NCBI GenBank assembly: GCA_900768075.1 | Contig: CAAGBN010000068.1 | Span: 12,235-76,234, forward strand | Direction: 5' to 3' | DNA: 64,000 bases | From: Clostridia bacterium | GTDB taxonomy: Bacteria; Bacillota; Clostridia; Oscillospirales; Acutalibacteraceae | Shown here: piece by piece, positions 17,945-27,620 of the stretch | Numbering within the stretch: the first letter of the stretch is position 1 | How the letters are laid out: each line of letters starts with the position of its first letter | Position numbers and translations under genes: made by a program | Notes under the pieces: generated by a model | What the model saw: the letters and a program-made list of their open reading frames with translations, nothing else | What the model was told of the DNA's origin: nothing | Database searches by the model: none

Positions 17945-20900
17945 TGCCATAAATGCCCTTGACGGCAGTGTCCTCGTATCAGCGGCGGCAGGTTCAGGTA
18001 AAACTGCCGTGCTGACTCAGAGAGTTATTAACAGACTCACTGACGAGAATGACCCAATAAGTGTTGACAGATTGCTGATTGTTACTTTCACAAGGGCTGC
18101 AGCTCAGGAAATGAAACAGCGAATCAGTGATGCTTTATCGGATTTGCTGAAAAAAGACCCTGCCAACAGTAATCTTATCAATCAGCAGCTGCTTTTGCCT
18201 ACAGCGAAAATCTGCACAATAGACAGCTTCTGCTCAGACCTGGTCAAAGAAAACTTCCAGGCTCTTGATTTGGCACCTGATTTCAGAATCGGTGATGAGG
18301 GTGAGCTTCAGCTACTTTCAAAGCAAGCTATGGATATGACTATGGAGCAGATGTATGAAAATGATTCAGAAGGATCTTTCAGAAATCTCACAGAGCTTCT
18401 TTTTACATCGAGAGATGACAGCAAAACGGCAGAAATGGCAGAAAAGCTCTATCATAATTCAGTGTCGTTTCCCTTCCCGGAAAGATGGCTTGACAGCCTT
18501 TGCAGCGAGTATGACGAAAAAATAAATATCAAAGACAGCAGCTACGGAAAAATAATTCTCGAGCACACAGTCAAGGCTCTCGAATACTGCGGTGAGCTTG
18601 CCGAGAGTATACTTCAGCAGTGCGAGGGTGACGATGCCCTGATTAAGATTTTTTACGATGCCGTAACAACAGATAAGGCTCAGATTCAATATATCTGCGA
18701 GAGAATAGACTCAGGTGAAGGCTTCGATGAAATCAGACGAAGCGTGTATGCCTATGCTCCGACAAGAAGAAAGAATGCACCTGCCGAGCTTAAAGAAGAC
18801 CCTGTATTTTTAAGTCTTGATCAGAACAGAAAAGATATCAAAAAGCAGTTTGATGAGCTTAAAAAGCTTCTTTGCTGCAGTGAGAAGGAATATGCCGAGG
18901 ATATGAAAAATCTGGGGCCGATGATGAAAATTCTCACTGAAACTGCCAAAAGATACAAGCATAACTATGACCTTGTAAAAAAGGAAAAGAAAATAGCAGA
19001 CTTCAGCGATATTACGCATATGGCTCTTCAGCTTCTTGTTAAGGAAACAGCTGAGGGTTGGGAGAGTACGCCCCTTGCAGAAAATCTTAAGGATAATTTC
19101 AGTGAAATTCTTATAGACGAGTATCAGGATACCAATGCGGCTCAGGATATGCTTTTCACCTCTGTTTCAAAAAATAATCTCTTCCGTGTAGGCGATGTCA
19201 AGCAGAGCATTTACCGCTTCAGACAGGCAAATCCCGATATATTTATCTCTCTCAAGGATGCCTATGAGCCTTATAACAAGGAAGAAAACCGCTATCCCGC
19301 AAGAATAGTTCTCGGTAACAACTTCCGTTCACGTGAGGGTGTTACAGATATTATCAACTTTGTTTTCTCACAGATAATGAGTAAGGGCTGCGGCGATATC
19401 AACTATGATGAAAACGAAGAGCTTGTTTTCTCGGCAAAGTACTCTGACGAAACCGAAAGTCCCGCAGAGCTTCATCTTATTGATTCTGACAGTGAAGAGG
19501 AAGACGGTGACGATGCTGATATTATTCAGGCAAAACATATTTCGGGTGTAATCAGAGATATGATTGCGAGAGGCTACAAGGTCAAAGACGGTGACGCAGA
19601 AAGACCTGCAACCTATAAGGATTTCGCTATTCTTATGAGAGCGACAGGCTCAGGTAAGGGTGTGAAATACGCTGAGGTGCTCAGAAGTGAGGGTATACCC
19701 TGCTTTACTGAGGTATCAGGTGAGTTTCTCACCTCCACGGAAATCAGTCTTGCTCTTAATATTCTCAGAGTTATTGATAATCCCAAGCAGGATGTACCTC
19801 TTCTGAGTGTGCTTATGTCGCCTGTATTCGGCTTTACAGCTGACGATGTTGCAAAGCTTCGACTTTCAGACAGACGAGGCGATATCTATACCTGTCTGCT
19901 TGGTGAATCGGAAAACGAAAAAGTAAAGGCTTTCCTTGAAAAAATCAGATATTGGCGCAATATTAGTGTGTGTCTGCGAGTCAAGGAGTTTATCGAAGAA
20001 ATATATTCCGATACGGCATTGCCGTCAATTTTTCAGGCAACTGATCCCTCAGGTATAAAAAGAGGCAACCTTATGCTTCTTTGTGACTATGCCGATATAT
20101 ATGAAAACTCAGGTTATGGCTCACTGTCGGGCTTCCTTGGGTTTATTGACCGTCTCGGTGATAAAAAGAGAGACATATCAGGTGCTGTCAGTGCAGCCCA
20201 GGAAAGCGACTGCGTAAAGATGATGACAATACACAAGTCAAAGGGCTTGGAGTTTCCTGTTTGCATTCTAGCTTCCTGTGCCACAAAATTCAACAAGAGC
20301 GACGAGAAAAACAACCTTGTTATAAGTCAGAAGCACGGCATCGGTGTGAAAATGAGAAACACTGACACATTTGAGCAGTACGATACACTTTGTCATAAAG
20401 CAGTAAAGCTTGCTATGGGCAAGGATAATATCAGCGAGGAAATGCGAGTGCTTTATGTTGCCATGACGAGAGCCAGAGAAAAGCTTATTATGGTCTACTG
20501 CAAAAAGGATATAGAATCCCAATGCGCAAAGTATGCTTCAAGAATACCCTTCTGGAAAAACAGCTTTTCGCCTTATGCCGTATCATGTGCTTCAGGTATG
20601 GGCGAATGGCTTATCAGCACTCTTTTAAGACATCCCGATGCACAGGAGCTTCGTGAAATTGCAGGAACAGACGGCAGATGTGTTCTGCCTGCCAAGGGCT
20701 CGCTCAAGGTTGTTATAGCTGCTTCTTCAGGGGACACTGCCGAAGAGGACAGCGAAGAAACAGACCTTTTCCCCGATGAAGACTTTTTATCTCTTATAAA
20801 AGACAGAGCTGAATTCAGATATAAATACTCTGCACTTGCAGGCATCGTGACAAAGAGAGCGGCTTCAGAAACAGATAAGAATTTTGTTGACCGTGACTAT

Positions 20901-21452
20901 TTCGCATCTTCAGAGCCAGCATTCCTTAGCACATCAGGACTTACAGGTGCTGCAAGAGGTGTAGCGACACATACATTTATTCAGTACGCTGACTACGAAA
21001 AGGCAAAGGAAAGTGTCACAGATGAAATTGAGAGACTCCGCCAAAAGGGTATACTCAGCGAAATACAGGCAAAGGGTATAAATATAAAAGCTGCAGAAGC
21101 ATTTTTCTCTTCAGAGCTTCTTTCAAGAATACTTTCAAGTGAGCTTGTTATGAGGGAGAAGAAGTTTACTGTAGAAGTGCCTGTAAGTGAGGTCTATGAC
21201 GGTGTGGATGATTTCAGAGACGAAATGATAATGATTCAGGGTATTGCCGACTGTGCATTCCTTGAAGACGGAAAGCTTGTGGTTGTTGACTACAAAACTG
21301 ACCGACTCAGCAGTGAGGAAGCATTCAGAGAAAAATATGCTTCTCAGGTGCTTATTTATAAAAAAGCCCTTAAAATGTCCACGGGATACGATGTAAAAGA
21401 GACTCTTTTATATTCATTCAACCTTGGCAAAGAAATTAAAGTAGAGGGCTGA
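17913..21452 (+). CDS. addA: Helicase-nuclease subunit AddA
   Basis: 1179 residues. UvrD-like superfamily 1 helicase: Walker A AAAGSGKT at 24-31, motif II ILIDEYQDTNAAQ, motif III VGDVKQSIYRFRQANP, motif V MMTIHKSKGLEFPV, motif VI VLYVAMTRAREKLIM, then the C-terminal nuclease (VVDYKTDR). An in-frame GTG lies 9 nt upstream inside GGGAGGTGA, which is the ribosome binding site, so the ATG at 17913 is the start. It overlaps addB, showing coupling. Confidence 0.96.
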   Translation: MARIWTKAQSDAINALDGSVLVSAAAGSGKTAVLTQRVINRLTDENDPISVDRLLIVTFTRAAAQEMKQRISDALSDLLKKDPANSNLINQQLLLPTAKICTIDSFCSDLVKENFQALDLAPDFRIGDEGELQLLSKQAMDMTMEQMYENDSEGSFRNLTELLFTSRDDSKTAEMAEKLYHNSVSFPFPERWLDSLCSEYDEKINIKDSSYGKIILEHTVKALEYCGELAESILQQCEGDDALIKIFYDAVTTDKAQIQYICERIDSGEGFDEIRRSVYAYAPTRRKNAPAELKEDPVFLSLDQNRKDIKKQFDELKKLLCCSEKEYAEDMKNLGPMMKILTETAKRYKHNYDLVKKEKKIADFSDITHMALQLLVKETAEGWESTPLAENLKDNFSEILIDEYQDTNAAQDMLFTSVSKNNLFRVGDVKQSIYRFRQANPDIFISLKDAYEPYNKEENRYPARIVLGNNFRSREGVTDIINFVFSQIMSKGCGDINYDENEELVFSAKYSDETESPAELHLIDSDSEEEDGDDADIIQAKHISGVIRDMIARGYKVKDGDAERPATYKDFAILMRATGSGKGVKYAEVLRSEGIPCFTEVSGEFLTSTEISLALNILRVIDNPKQDVPLLSVLMSPVFGFTADDVAKLRLSDRRGDIYTCLLGESENEKVKAFLEKIRYWRNISVCLRVKEFIEEIYSDTALPSIFQATDPSGIKRGNLMLLCDYADIYENSGYGSLSGFLGFIDRLGDKKRDISGAVSAAQESDCVKMMTIHKSKGLEFPVCILASCATKFNKSDEKNNLVISQKHGIGVKMRNTDTFEQYDTLCHKAVKLAMGKDNISEEMRVLYVAMTRAREKLIMVYCKKDIESQCAKYASRIPFWKNSFSPYAVSCASGMGEWLISTLLRHPDAQELREIAGTDGRCVLPAKGSLKVVIAASSGDTAEEDSEETDLFPDEDFLSLIKDRAEFRYKYSALAGIVTKRAASETDKNFVDRDYFASSEPAFLSTSGLTGAARGVATHTFIQYADYEKAKESVTDEIERLRQKGILSEIQAKGINIKAAEAFFSSELLSRILSSELVMREKKFTVEVPVSEVYDGVDDFRDEMIMIQGIADCAFLEDGKLVVVDYKTDRLSSEEAFREKYASQVLIYKKALKMSTGYDVKETLLYSFNLGKEIKVEG

Positions 21453-21538
21453 AGCCTTTATTTCAGGGGCTCGGGCGACTTTTTTGACACAAAAGGAAAA
21501 AATATTTTGAAATAAAGCAAAGAAATTTCAAAAATATG

Positions 21539-21567
21539 TTGATTTTTGATTTTGTGTGTGATACAAT
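21539..21567 (+). promoter_or_regulatory. Promoter of rpmE
   Basis: TTGATT (21539-21544), 17-bp spacer, TACAAT (21562-21567). Confidence 0.65.
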
Positions 21568-21612
21568 ATCATCCGTTAAATAATGTAATGAAACCGAAAT
21601 GAGGTGAAACTA

Positions 21613-21822
21613 ATGAAAAATGATATTCATCCCAATTACGAACAGACTAAGGTAAAGTGTGCTTGTGGCGCTGTTATCGAAACAGGTTCAACAAAGAAGG
21701 ATATGCACGTTGATATTTGCTCAAACTGCCATCCCTACTTCACAGGTAAGCAGAAGCTTGTAGATACAGGCGGACGTGTTGACAGATTCAATAAGCGTTT
21801 CAATCTTGCAAAGAACAAATAA
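21613..21822 (+). CDS. rpmE: Ribosomal protein bL31, zinc-binding form
   Basis: 69 residues. Zinc-type L31 with four Cys at 16, 18, 36 and 39 (CAC and CSNC), and the conserved HPYFTGKQKLVDTGGRVDRF. The zinc form is normally replaced by a Cys-less paralog under zinc starvation; no paralog is seen here. Start chosen at the ATG, since an in-frame GTG 9 nt upstream is inside the GAGGTG ribosome binding site. Own promoter and terminator. Confidence 0.96.
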   Translation: MKNDIHPNYEQTKVKCACGAVIETGSTKKDMHVDICSNCHPYFTGKQKLVDTGGRVDRFNKRFNLAKNK

Positions 21823-21840
21823 GTTTTGTTTTAAAAAATC

Positions 21841-21875
21841 AGACGGCACAATTTTATGTTGTACCGTCTTATTTT
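21841..21875 (+). terminator. rpmE terminator
   Basis: AGACGGCACAA pairs with TTGTACCGTCT (one mismatch) around TTTTATG, followed by TATTTT. Confidence 0.75.
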
Positions 21876-21894
21876 CATTTAGGAGGTGAGCGGC

Positions 21895-22515
21895 GTGTCT
21901 GAATACAAAACAATAAAATCAGCATCAAGCGATGAGTTTATTGTTAAAAAATCCCGTTTTATCGGCTATGTAAAGCCCGTTAAGACTCAGGAAGAAGCTC
22001 TTGAATTCATTTCTGAAATCAAGTCAAAGCACTGGGACGCAACTCACAATGTTCACGCCTACTGCCTTCGTGAGGGCGGTATAAGGCGCTTCAGCGACGA
22101 CGGCGAGCCTCAGGGTACAGCAGGGATACCCTCCCTCGATGTGCTTTTGAAAGAGGAGGTAGTCGATTGCTGTGTTGTTGTTACAAGATATTTCGGCGGT
22201 ATTATGCTTGGTGCAGGCGGTCTTGTGAGAGCATATTCCCACGGGGCAAAGATTGCACTTGATGCCGGCGGTATTATAACTATGTCCCTTTGCAAAATTG
22301 TAAGGGTTGTCACCGACTATAATTTTTACGGCAGACTTGTACCCCTTATATGCGAAGAGGGCGGTATCATAGAGGATACACAGTTTACGGATAATGTTGA
22401 GGTTACATTCAGAATACCTCAGGATAAGGTGCCGTTTTTTGAAAGCAGACTCGTTGATGTTTCCTGCGGAAAATTCCACAGTGAAGTCATCGATGAAAAA
22501 TACTGTGAAATCTGA
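21895..22515 (+). CDS. YigZ/IMPACT family protein
   Basis: 206 residues. N-terminal UPF0029/Impact domain with HNVHAYCLREG, RFSDDGEPQGTAG and VTRYFGGIMLGAGGLVRAY, plus a C-terminal ferredoxin-like domain. The role in bacteria is not settled; a link to translation is inferred from eukaryotic Impact. The start is a GTG preceded by AGGAGGTG at proper spacing; an in-frame GTG 9 nt upstream lies inside that site and is rejected. 17 nt before dgt. Confidence 0.88.
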   Translation: MSEYKTIKSASSDEFIVKKSRFIGYVKPVKTQEEALEFISEIKSKHWDATHNVHAYCLREGGIRRFSDDGEPQGTAGIPSLDVLLKEEVVDCCVVVTRYFGGIMLGAGGLVRAYSHGAKIALDAGGIITMSLCKIVRVVTDYNFYGRLVPLICEEGGIIEDTQFTDNVEVTFRIPQDKVPFFESRLVDVSCGKFHSEVIDEKYCEI

Positions 22516-22532
22516 GAAAAGAAGGTGCAGCT

Positions 22533-23519
22533 ATGTCAGATATCAGACTCAGAGCTCTTGAAAATGAAGAAAAAACCTTAAGTGAGAAAGGCTTTCTTTG
22601 CAAAAACACCAAAGGAAGATTAGTTGAGGAGGGTGAGTGTCCCGTCAGAACTGCTTTTCAGCGAGACAGAGACAGAATTATCCACTGCGCTTCATTCCGC
22701 CGTCTTAAGCATAAGACACAGGTTTTTCTTTCACCTGACAGCGACCACTACAGAACGAGACTTACTCACACTCTTGAGGTGTCACAGATAGCAAGAACTA
22801 TTGCTTCTGCTCTCGGACTCAACGAAACTCTCACAGAAGCTATTGCCTTAGGTCACGACTTAGGTCACACACCCTTCGGCCACGCAGGTGAGAGAGCTCT
22901 CAATGCAATATTTCCCGAGGGCTTCAAGCACTATGAGCAGAGCCTGAGAGTTGTTGATAAATTGGAAAAGCTCAACCTTACCTATGAGGTGAGAAACGGT
23001 ATAGTTTGCCACACAAGAGGCGACGAGGCTGAAACCTTAGAGGGCAGAATTGTCAAGCTTGCAGATAGAATTGCTTATATCAATCACGATATTGACGATG
23101 CTATAAGAGGCGGAGTTATCAGTGGGGGCAATCTGCCTGCTGAGGCAAAACGCTTTTTAGGTGACACTAAAAGTCAGCGCATCAACACTCTTGTAATGTC
23201 TGCTATCGAAAACACTGTTGATACGGTAGCACTTGACAGAGATGTGCAAAGTGCCTTTGACATTCTTCACGATTTTATGTTTGAGAGAGTATATACAAAC
23301 CCTGTATGTAAGGGAGAAGAGGGCAAGGCTATGGCTTTGGTGCAGAAGCTATATGAGTTTTTCAGCACTCATCCCGACGAGCTTCCCAATGAATACATAC
23401 AGATAGCCTGGAATGAGGGCGCTGAGAGAGCGGCTGTTGACTATATCGCAGGTATGACCGACAGCTATGCACTGAAAGTATTTACAAATTACTTCATACC
23501 CAGCGGATGGAACGGCTGA
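22533..23519 (+). CDS. dgt: dGTPase-like HD-domain triphosphohydrolase
   Basis: 328 residues. HD superfamily metal site: His79 (RLTHTLEV), His108-Asp109 (GHDLGHTPFGH) and a later Asp in LADRIAYINHDIDD. It hydrolyses dNTPs to deoxynucleosides and triphosphate in characterised relatives; the short length is that of the dGTPase-like subgroup. In many Clostridia this gene directly precedes dnaG and rpoD, as here except for an inserted lipoprotein gene. Confidence 0.9.
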   Translation: MSDIRLRALENEEKTLSEKGFLCKNTKGRLVEEGECPVRTAFQRDRDRIIHCASFRRLKHKTQVFLSPDSDHYRTRLTHTLEVSQIARTIASALGLNETLTEAIALGHDLGHTPFGHAGERALNAIFPEGFKHYEQSLRVVDKLEKLNLTYEVRNGIVCHTRGDEAETLEGRIVKLADRIAYINHDIDDAIRGGVISGGNLPAEAKRFLGDTKSQRINTLVMSAIENTVDTVALDRDVQSAFDILHDFMFERVYTNPVCKGEEGKAMALVQKLYEFFSTHPDELPNEYIQIAWNEGAERAAVDYIAGMTDSYALKVFTNYFIPSGWNG

Positions 23520-23523
23520 GAAT

Positions 23524-23554
23524 AATTAGGAATTATGAATTATGAATTATGAAT
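23524..23554. repeat. Left inverted repeat and short tandem repeat
   Basis: AATTATGAATTATGAAT (23538-23554) is matched in inverted orientation at 24601-24617 (16 of 17). The 7-bp unit AATTATG is iterated three times here. Confidence 0.6.
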
Positions 23555-23673
23555 CGCGGGTAAGTCCCGTCGAGGAAACAGCTCTTTTCCCGCCGAGGTA
23601 GATTTAGATTGTGATTTTACAAAAATAGTTATATACTAATGTTGAAAGTTAGTAATACAAAGGAGGAATTGGT

Positions 23674-24588
23674 ATGAAGGTTTCAAAAAAAGCTAAAAGC
23701 ATTTTGAGTGTATTTTTAATGCTGATTATGGTGACTTCATTATTTTCTGCTTGTTCAGATAAACCGAGCGGCGGATACGGTAATGACCTGAAATCCAGTG
23801 GGATTACAGATCCGTATGACAATCCTGATGTAACATTCAGCAACTTGATTTCTGAAGAAGATCAATCAGAGCTTATCAAGGATTTAGAAAAAGCAGGAAT
23901 AAAGGGAGCATATATTAAAGAATATATTAACTATGTTAATGTATACAATGAAACTGCGCCCAAATCAGTTTTAGATGGTTGGAATACTTTGGATAAAGTA
24001 AATTACGACCCTTATGATATAAACGATGTGTGGGAGCAGAAATATCCTGATTTTGTTGGTGTTTGTTGCAGAATGGCAGCATTTACATTGCTCAGAGATG
24101 ATATCATAGTAAATAATACTGATTTTGAAAATCCATCTGTGATATCATTGGTTTTTGATATGAATGCATTTGAAATGATGCCCACTAAATATATGACAGA
24201 TGAAAATCTGATGTTATATGAAAACTTTTATGCACCAATGCCTACAAGCATATCAACTGATAAAGAGGTTCATAAAAAAGTTTTGGAGCAAACTCTTAAG
24301 GATAGAGGAATTGAGTTTAAAAATTCTGAATTAAAGTTTATAGGTCTGGTTGTTCACGATACTGTAGATGAAACTAATCCGTATTTATTTATAGATCATG
24401 CAGGTGTTATATACGAAAAAAATGGCTCTGTATATCTTCTGGAAAAATTAGCGTTTCAGGAACCATATCAATGGATAGAGTTCCCAAGCGAAGAAGAGAT
24501 AATTAAATATTTTGATTCTAAATATAATATAGATACCAGTGGTACAATGGCGGAACCTATATATATGATTAATGATAAGCTGTTTTAA
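23674..24588 (+). CDS. Hypothetical lipoprotein in an inserted segment
   Basis: 304 residues. Lipoprotein signal peptide with lipobox FSAC, Cys27, then a soluble extracytoplasmic domain; acidic and aromatic, no family recognised. WNTLDKVNYDPYD and FVGVCCRMAAFTLLRDD are the most distinctive stretches. GGAGG precedes the ATG. Codon use is much more AT-rich than in the flanking dgt and dnaG genes (many ATA, TTA, GAT and AAA codons), and the gene is bounded by inverted repeats, so horizontal gain is likely. Confidence 0.8.
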   Translation: MKVSKKAKSILSVFLMLIMVTSLFSACSDKPSGGYGNDLKSSGITDPYDNPDVTFSNLISEEDQSELIKDLEKAGIKGAYIKEYINYVNVYNETAPKSVLDGWNTLDKVNYDPYDINDVWEQKYPDFVGVCCRMAAFTLLRDDIIVNNTDFENPSVISLVFDMNAFEMMPTKYMTDENLMLYENFYAPMPTSISTDKEVHKKVLEQTLKDRGIEFKNSELKFIGLVVHDTVDETNPYLFIDHAGVIYEKNGSVYLLEKLAFQEPYQWIEFPSEEEIIKYFDSKYNIDTSGTMAEPIYMINDKLF

Positions 24589-24600
24589 TACAGTTTCCTC

Positions 24601-24617
24601 ATTCATAATTTATAATT
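24601..24617. repeat. Right inverted repeat of the lipoprotein cassette
   Basis: ATTCATAATTTATAATT, the reverse complement (one mismatch) of 23538-23554 on the other side of the lipoprotein gene. Confidence 0.6.
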
Positions 24618-24639
24618 AAATTGAAAGGGCGGTGTAATT

Positions 24640-26409
24640 ATGGCAGGCAGATTTTCAGAAGAATTTCTCACAGAGCTGAGAATGAGATGTGATATTGAGC
24701 AGACAATATCAATGTATGCTCCACTTAAAAGACGAGGCAAAAACCTTGTAGGACTTTGCCCGTTCCATAATGAAAAGACACCGTCATTTACGGTTTATCC
24801 TGATTCTCAGAGCTTTTACTGCTTTGGTTGCGGTGCAGGCGGTGAGGTTATCAGCTTTATAAGACGAGCAGAAAATCTTGACTACTATGAGGCTGTCAAA
24901 TTCCTTGCCGACAGAGCAGGTATGGTAATGCCTAATGAAGGCTTCGACAACTCTATGGCTGAAAAGCGTCGCAGAATCTATGAGATAAACAAAGAAGCTG
25001 CAAGATTTTTCAATTCCTGCCTTTTCACAGAAGAGGGCAAGGAGGGTCTTGATTACTATAAATCAAGAGGTATGAAAAAAAGCACAATTACTCGCTTCGG
25101 CTTAGGCTTCGCACCTAATACCTGGGACAGCCTTCTGAAGCATATGAGACAGAAGGGCTACTCCTATGAGGAGCTTTATGAAGCTAATCTTGCAAATAAA
25201 AGTGAAAAAGACGGCAGAGTACGTTTCTATGACTCATTCAGAAACAGAGTAATGGTGCCTATTATAGATGTCAGAGGCAACGTAGTGGCTTTTGGCGGCA
25301 GAGTACTTGACGACTCAAAGCCTAAATATATCAACTCATCAGATACCCTTGTTTATAAAAAGAGCCTTGGCGTATTCGGCCTGAATTTTGCCAAAAATTC
25401 AAAGGAGCAAAGGCTCATTCTCGTTGAGGGTTATATGGATGCAATCACTCTTCATCAGGCAGGCTTCGATAATGTCATCGCTTGTCTCGGTACTGCCTTT
25501 ACAGGTGAAATGGCTCATCTTCTTTCACGCTATGCTGATGAGATTCTGCTTTGCTACGATAACGACGAAGCTGGTCAGAAGGCTACTGAAAGAGCCCTCG
25601 GAGTGCTTAATTCTATCGGAATGAAGGTCAGAGTAGTGCACCTCAGCGGTGGCAAGGACCCTGACGAGATACTCAGAAAATACGGCCCCGAAAGAGTCAG
25701 AAGTCTTATTGACGGTGCCGCTAATGACATAGAGTATGCTCTGCTTTCGGCAAGAAATAAGTTTGACCTTGCAACAAGCGATGGTAAAATGAAATTTCTT
25801 GATGCAGTTGCCGAAATACTTGCAAACACAAAAAATAATATCGCTCAGGATATTTATTCATCGAGACTTGCAGAGGAGCTTTCCGTCAGCAAGGAATCAA
25901 TTATTGCACGTATAAATCAGATTGGCAGAAAAAAGAAGTATGCCGAAGATAAAAATAAATTCAGAAAAATTCAGCAGGATGCTATGAGAGAAGCCTCAAA
26001 GGCTGAAATCGCCAACGATACAGCCATAAAGGTGCTCAAGGCTCAGGAAATGCTTATAGCTTTTCTTTACTACAATCCCGATAAATACAGATTTGTCGAG
26101 GATGATATATCTGCGGAAGATTTTTCCGTAGGAGACAACAAAGCAATATTTAAGGTCTTATGTGAAAGAATAAAAGATGAGCTTAGTCTGGAATTTACCT
26201 TCTTCACAGAAAGCCTTACACCCGAACAGCTCAGTGCTTTTGTCAAAATGTGCAAGACCAATCAGGAACTAGTCAACTCTGAAAAGGTATGTTATGACTG
26301 CATTCAGATTATCACTAACAGCAAAAAGAAGAGCGAAAGCAAGCAATCTGTAACGGCTCTCAGTGATGAGGAGTTCCTTAAACTCTTCAATAAGAAGCAA
26401 AATAATTAA
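24640..26409 (+). CDS. dnaG: DNA primase
   Basis: 589 residues. Synthesises RNA primers at the fork. N-terminal CHC2 zinc finger with Cys40, His43, Cys61 and Cys64 (LCPFH, FYCFGC); the RNA polymerase core with the TOPRIM motif VEGYMDAI and LCYDNDEAGQ; and a C-terminal helicase-binding part. GGGCGGTG precedes the ATG. Upstream of rpoD as in the classical macromolecular synthesis arrangement. Confidence 0.97.
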   Translation: MAGRFSEEFLTELRMRCDIEQTISMYAPLKRRGKNLVGLCPFHNEKTPSFTVYPDSQSFYCFGCGAGGEVISFIRRAENLDYYEAVKFLADRAGMVMPNEGFDNSMAEKRRRIYEINKEAARFFNSCLFTEEGKEGLDYYKSRGMKKSTITRFGLGFAPNTWDSLLKHMRQKGYSYEELYEANLANKSEKDGRVRFYDSFRNRVMVPIIDVRGNVVAFGGRVLDDSKPKYINSSDTLVYKKSLGVFGLNFAKNSKEQRLILVEGYMDAITLHQAGFDNVIACLGTAFTGEMAHLLSRYADEILLCYDNDEAGQKATERALGVLNSIGMKVRVVHLSGGKDPDEILRKYGPERVRSLIDGAANDIEYALLSARNKFDLATSDGKMKFLDAVAEILANTKNNIAQDIYSSRLAEELSVSKESIIARINQIGRKKKYAEDKNKFRKIQQDAMREASKAEIANDTAIKVLKAQEMLIAFLYYNPDKYRFVEDDISAEDFSVGDNKAIFKVLCERIKDELSLEFTFFTESLTPEQLSAFVKMCKTNQELVNSEKVCYDCIQIITNSKKKSESKQSVTALSDEEFLKLFNKKQNN

Positions 26410-26417
26410 AAAAACTC

Positions 26418-26446
26418 TTGCTAAAAATATAATTATAGATTATAAT
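26418..26446 (+). promoter_or_regulatory. Promoter of rpoD
   Basis: TTGCTA (26418-26423), 17-bp spacer, TATAAT (26441-26446), giving rpoD a start independent of dnaG. Confidence 0.65.
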
Positions 26447-26477
26447 ATACCAAATAGAAAGGCAAGGAAGTATACTT

Positions 26478-27569
26478 ATGGATAATCATGACAAGGAATT
26501 ACTCTTAAAAGCTCTTATTGATAAGGGCGTAGCCAATGGTAAAATCAACTCATCAGAAATCGACGCAGTTATCGTTGAGGCTGATGTTGATATGGAAAAA
26601 ATGGATGAAATATATACTAAGCTCGAAAGCAAGGGCGTAGAAATTATCGACGACTTCAGCGATGATGCTATTGACGATATCACTGTTGATATTGATATGC
26701 CCAAGGATTATGACAGTGTTTCTGTTTCAGCTCTCGATGCAAAGAGTGTTATCGATGACCCCGTTAAGGTTTATCTTAAGGATATCGGCAGAGTACCTCT
26801 TTTATCACCTGAAGAGGAAATCGAGCTTGCCATCAGAATCGAAAACAACGATAAAGAAGCAAAGGAAATTCTTACAAAGGCAAACCTTCGTCTTGTTGTA
26901 AGTATTGCTAAAAAATATGTGGGCAGAGGTATGATGTTCCTTGATCTTATTCAGGAGGGTAACCTCGGTCTTATCAAGGCTGTTGATAAGTTCGACCACT
27001 CAAAGGGCTTCAAGTTCTCAACCTATGCTACCTGGTGGATCAGACAGTCAATCACAAGAGCTATTGCTGATCAGGGCAGAACAATCCGTATCCCTGTTCA
27101 TATGGTTGAAACTATCAATAAGGTTAAGAAGGCAAGCAATATGCTTCTCCACCGTGACGGCAAAGAGCCTACTCCCGAGGATATCGCAAAGGAGCTCGGT
27201 CTCGGTGTTGATAAGGTAAGAGAAATCCTCAGAATTTCACAGGAGCCCGTTTCACTTGAAACTCCCATCGGTGAAGAGGAAGACAGCCACCTTGGTGACT
27301 TCATTCCCGACGAGGATGCACTTTCACCTGCTGACGCTGCAGCTATGACCTTCCTTAAGACTAAGGTAAACGAAGTGCTTGAAACTCTCACTCCAAGAGA
27401 AGCTGAAGTATTAAGACTTCGTTTTGGTCTCGGCGAGGGCACACCTCAGACTCTTGAAGAGGTTGGTAAGGCTTTCAATGTTACAAGAGAGCGTATCAGA
27501 CAGATTGAAGCTAAGGCTCTTCGTAAATTAAGACATCCTAGCAGAAGCAAGCATCTCAAAGACTTATAA
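26478..27569 (+). CDS. rpoD: Primary sigma factor (sigma A)
   Basis: 363 residues. Directs RNA polymerase to housekeeping promoters. Regions visible: acidic 1.1-like N-terminus (1-85), 1.2 (DPVKVYLKDIGRVPLLSPEEE), region 2 (ANLRLVVSIAKKYVGRG, then FKFSTYATWWIRQSITRAI), region 3, and region 4.2 helix-turn-helix (TLEEVGKAFNVTRERIRQIE, ending KALRKLRHP). The many TTGACA/TATAAT promoters here match its expected specificity. AAGGAAG precedes the start. Confidence 0.97.
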   Translation: MDNHDKELLLKALIDKGVANGKINSSEIDAVIVEADVDMEKMDEIYTKLESKGVEIIDDFSDDAIDDITVDIDMPKDYDSVSVSALDAKSVIDDPVKVYLKDIGRVPLLSPEEEIELAIRIENNDKEAKEILTKANLRLVVSIAKKYVGRGMMFLDLIQEGNLGLIKAVDKFDHSKGFKFSTYATWWIRQSITRAIADQGRTIRIPVHMVETINKVKKASNMLLHRDGKEPTPEDIAKELGLGVDKVREILRISQEPVSLETPIGEEEDSHLGDFIPDEDALSPADAAAMTFLKTKVNEVLETLTPREAEVLRLRFGLGEGTPQTLEEVGKAFNVTRERIRQIEAKALRKLRHPSRSKHLKDL

Positions 27570-27577
27570 TAAACTTT

Positions 27578-27605
27578 AAAGGACACCCTTGTGGGTGTCC
27601 TTTTT
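27578..27605 (+). terminator. rpoD terminator
   Basis: AAAGGACACCC pairs with GGGTGTCCTTT around TTGT, with a T-run. Confidence 0.85.
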
Positions 27606-27620
27606 ATGTAGTTTCTGCAA

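Noticed and set aside
22024..22479. 151-codon minus-strand frame opposite yigZ
   Set aside because: It is a shadow of the real gene: no RBS, no family, and the plus-strand product is clearly conserved.
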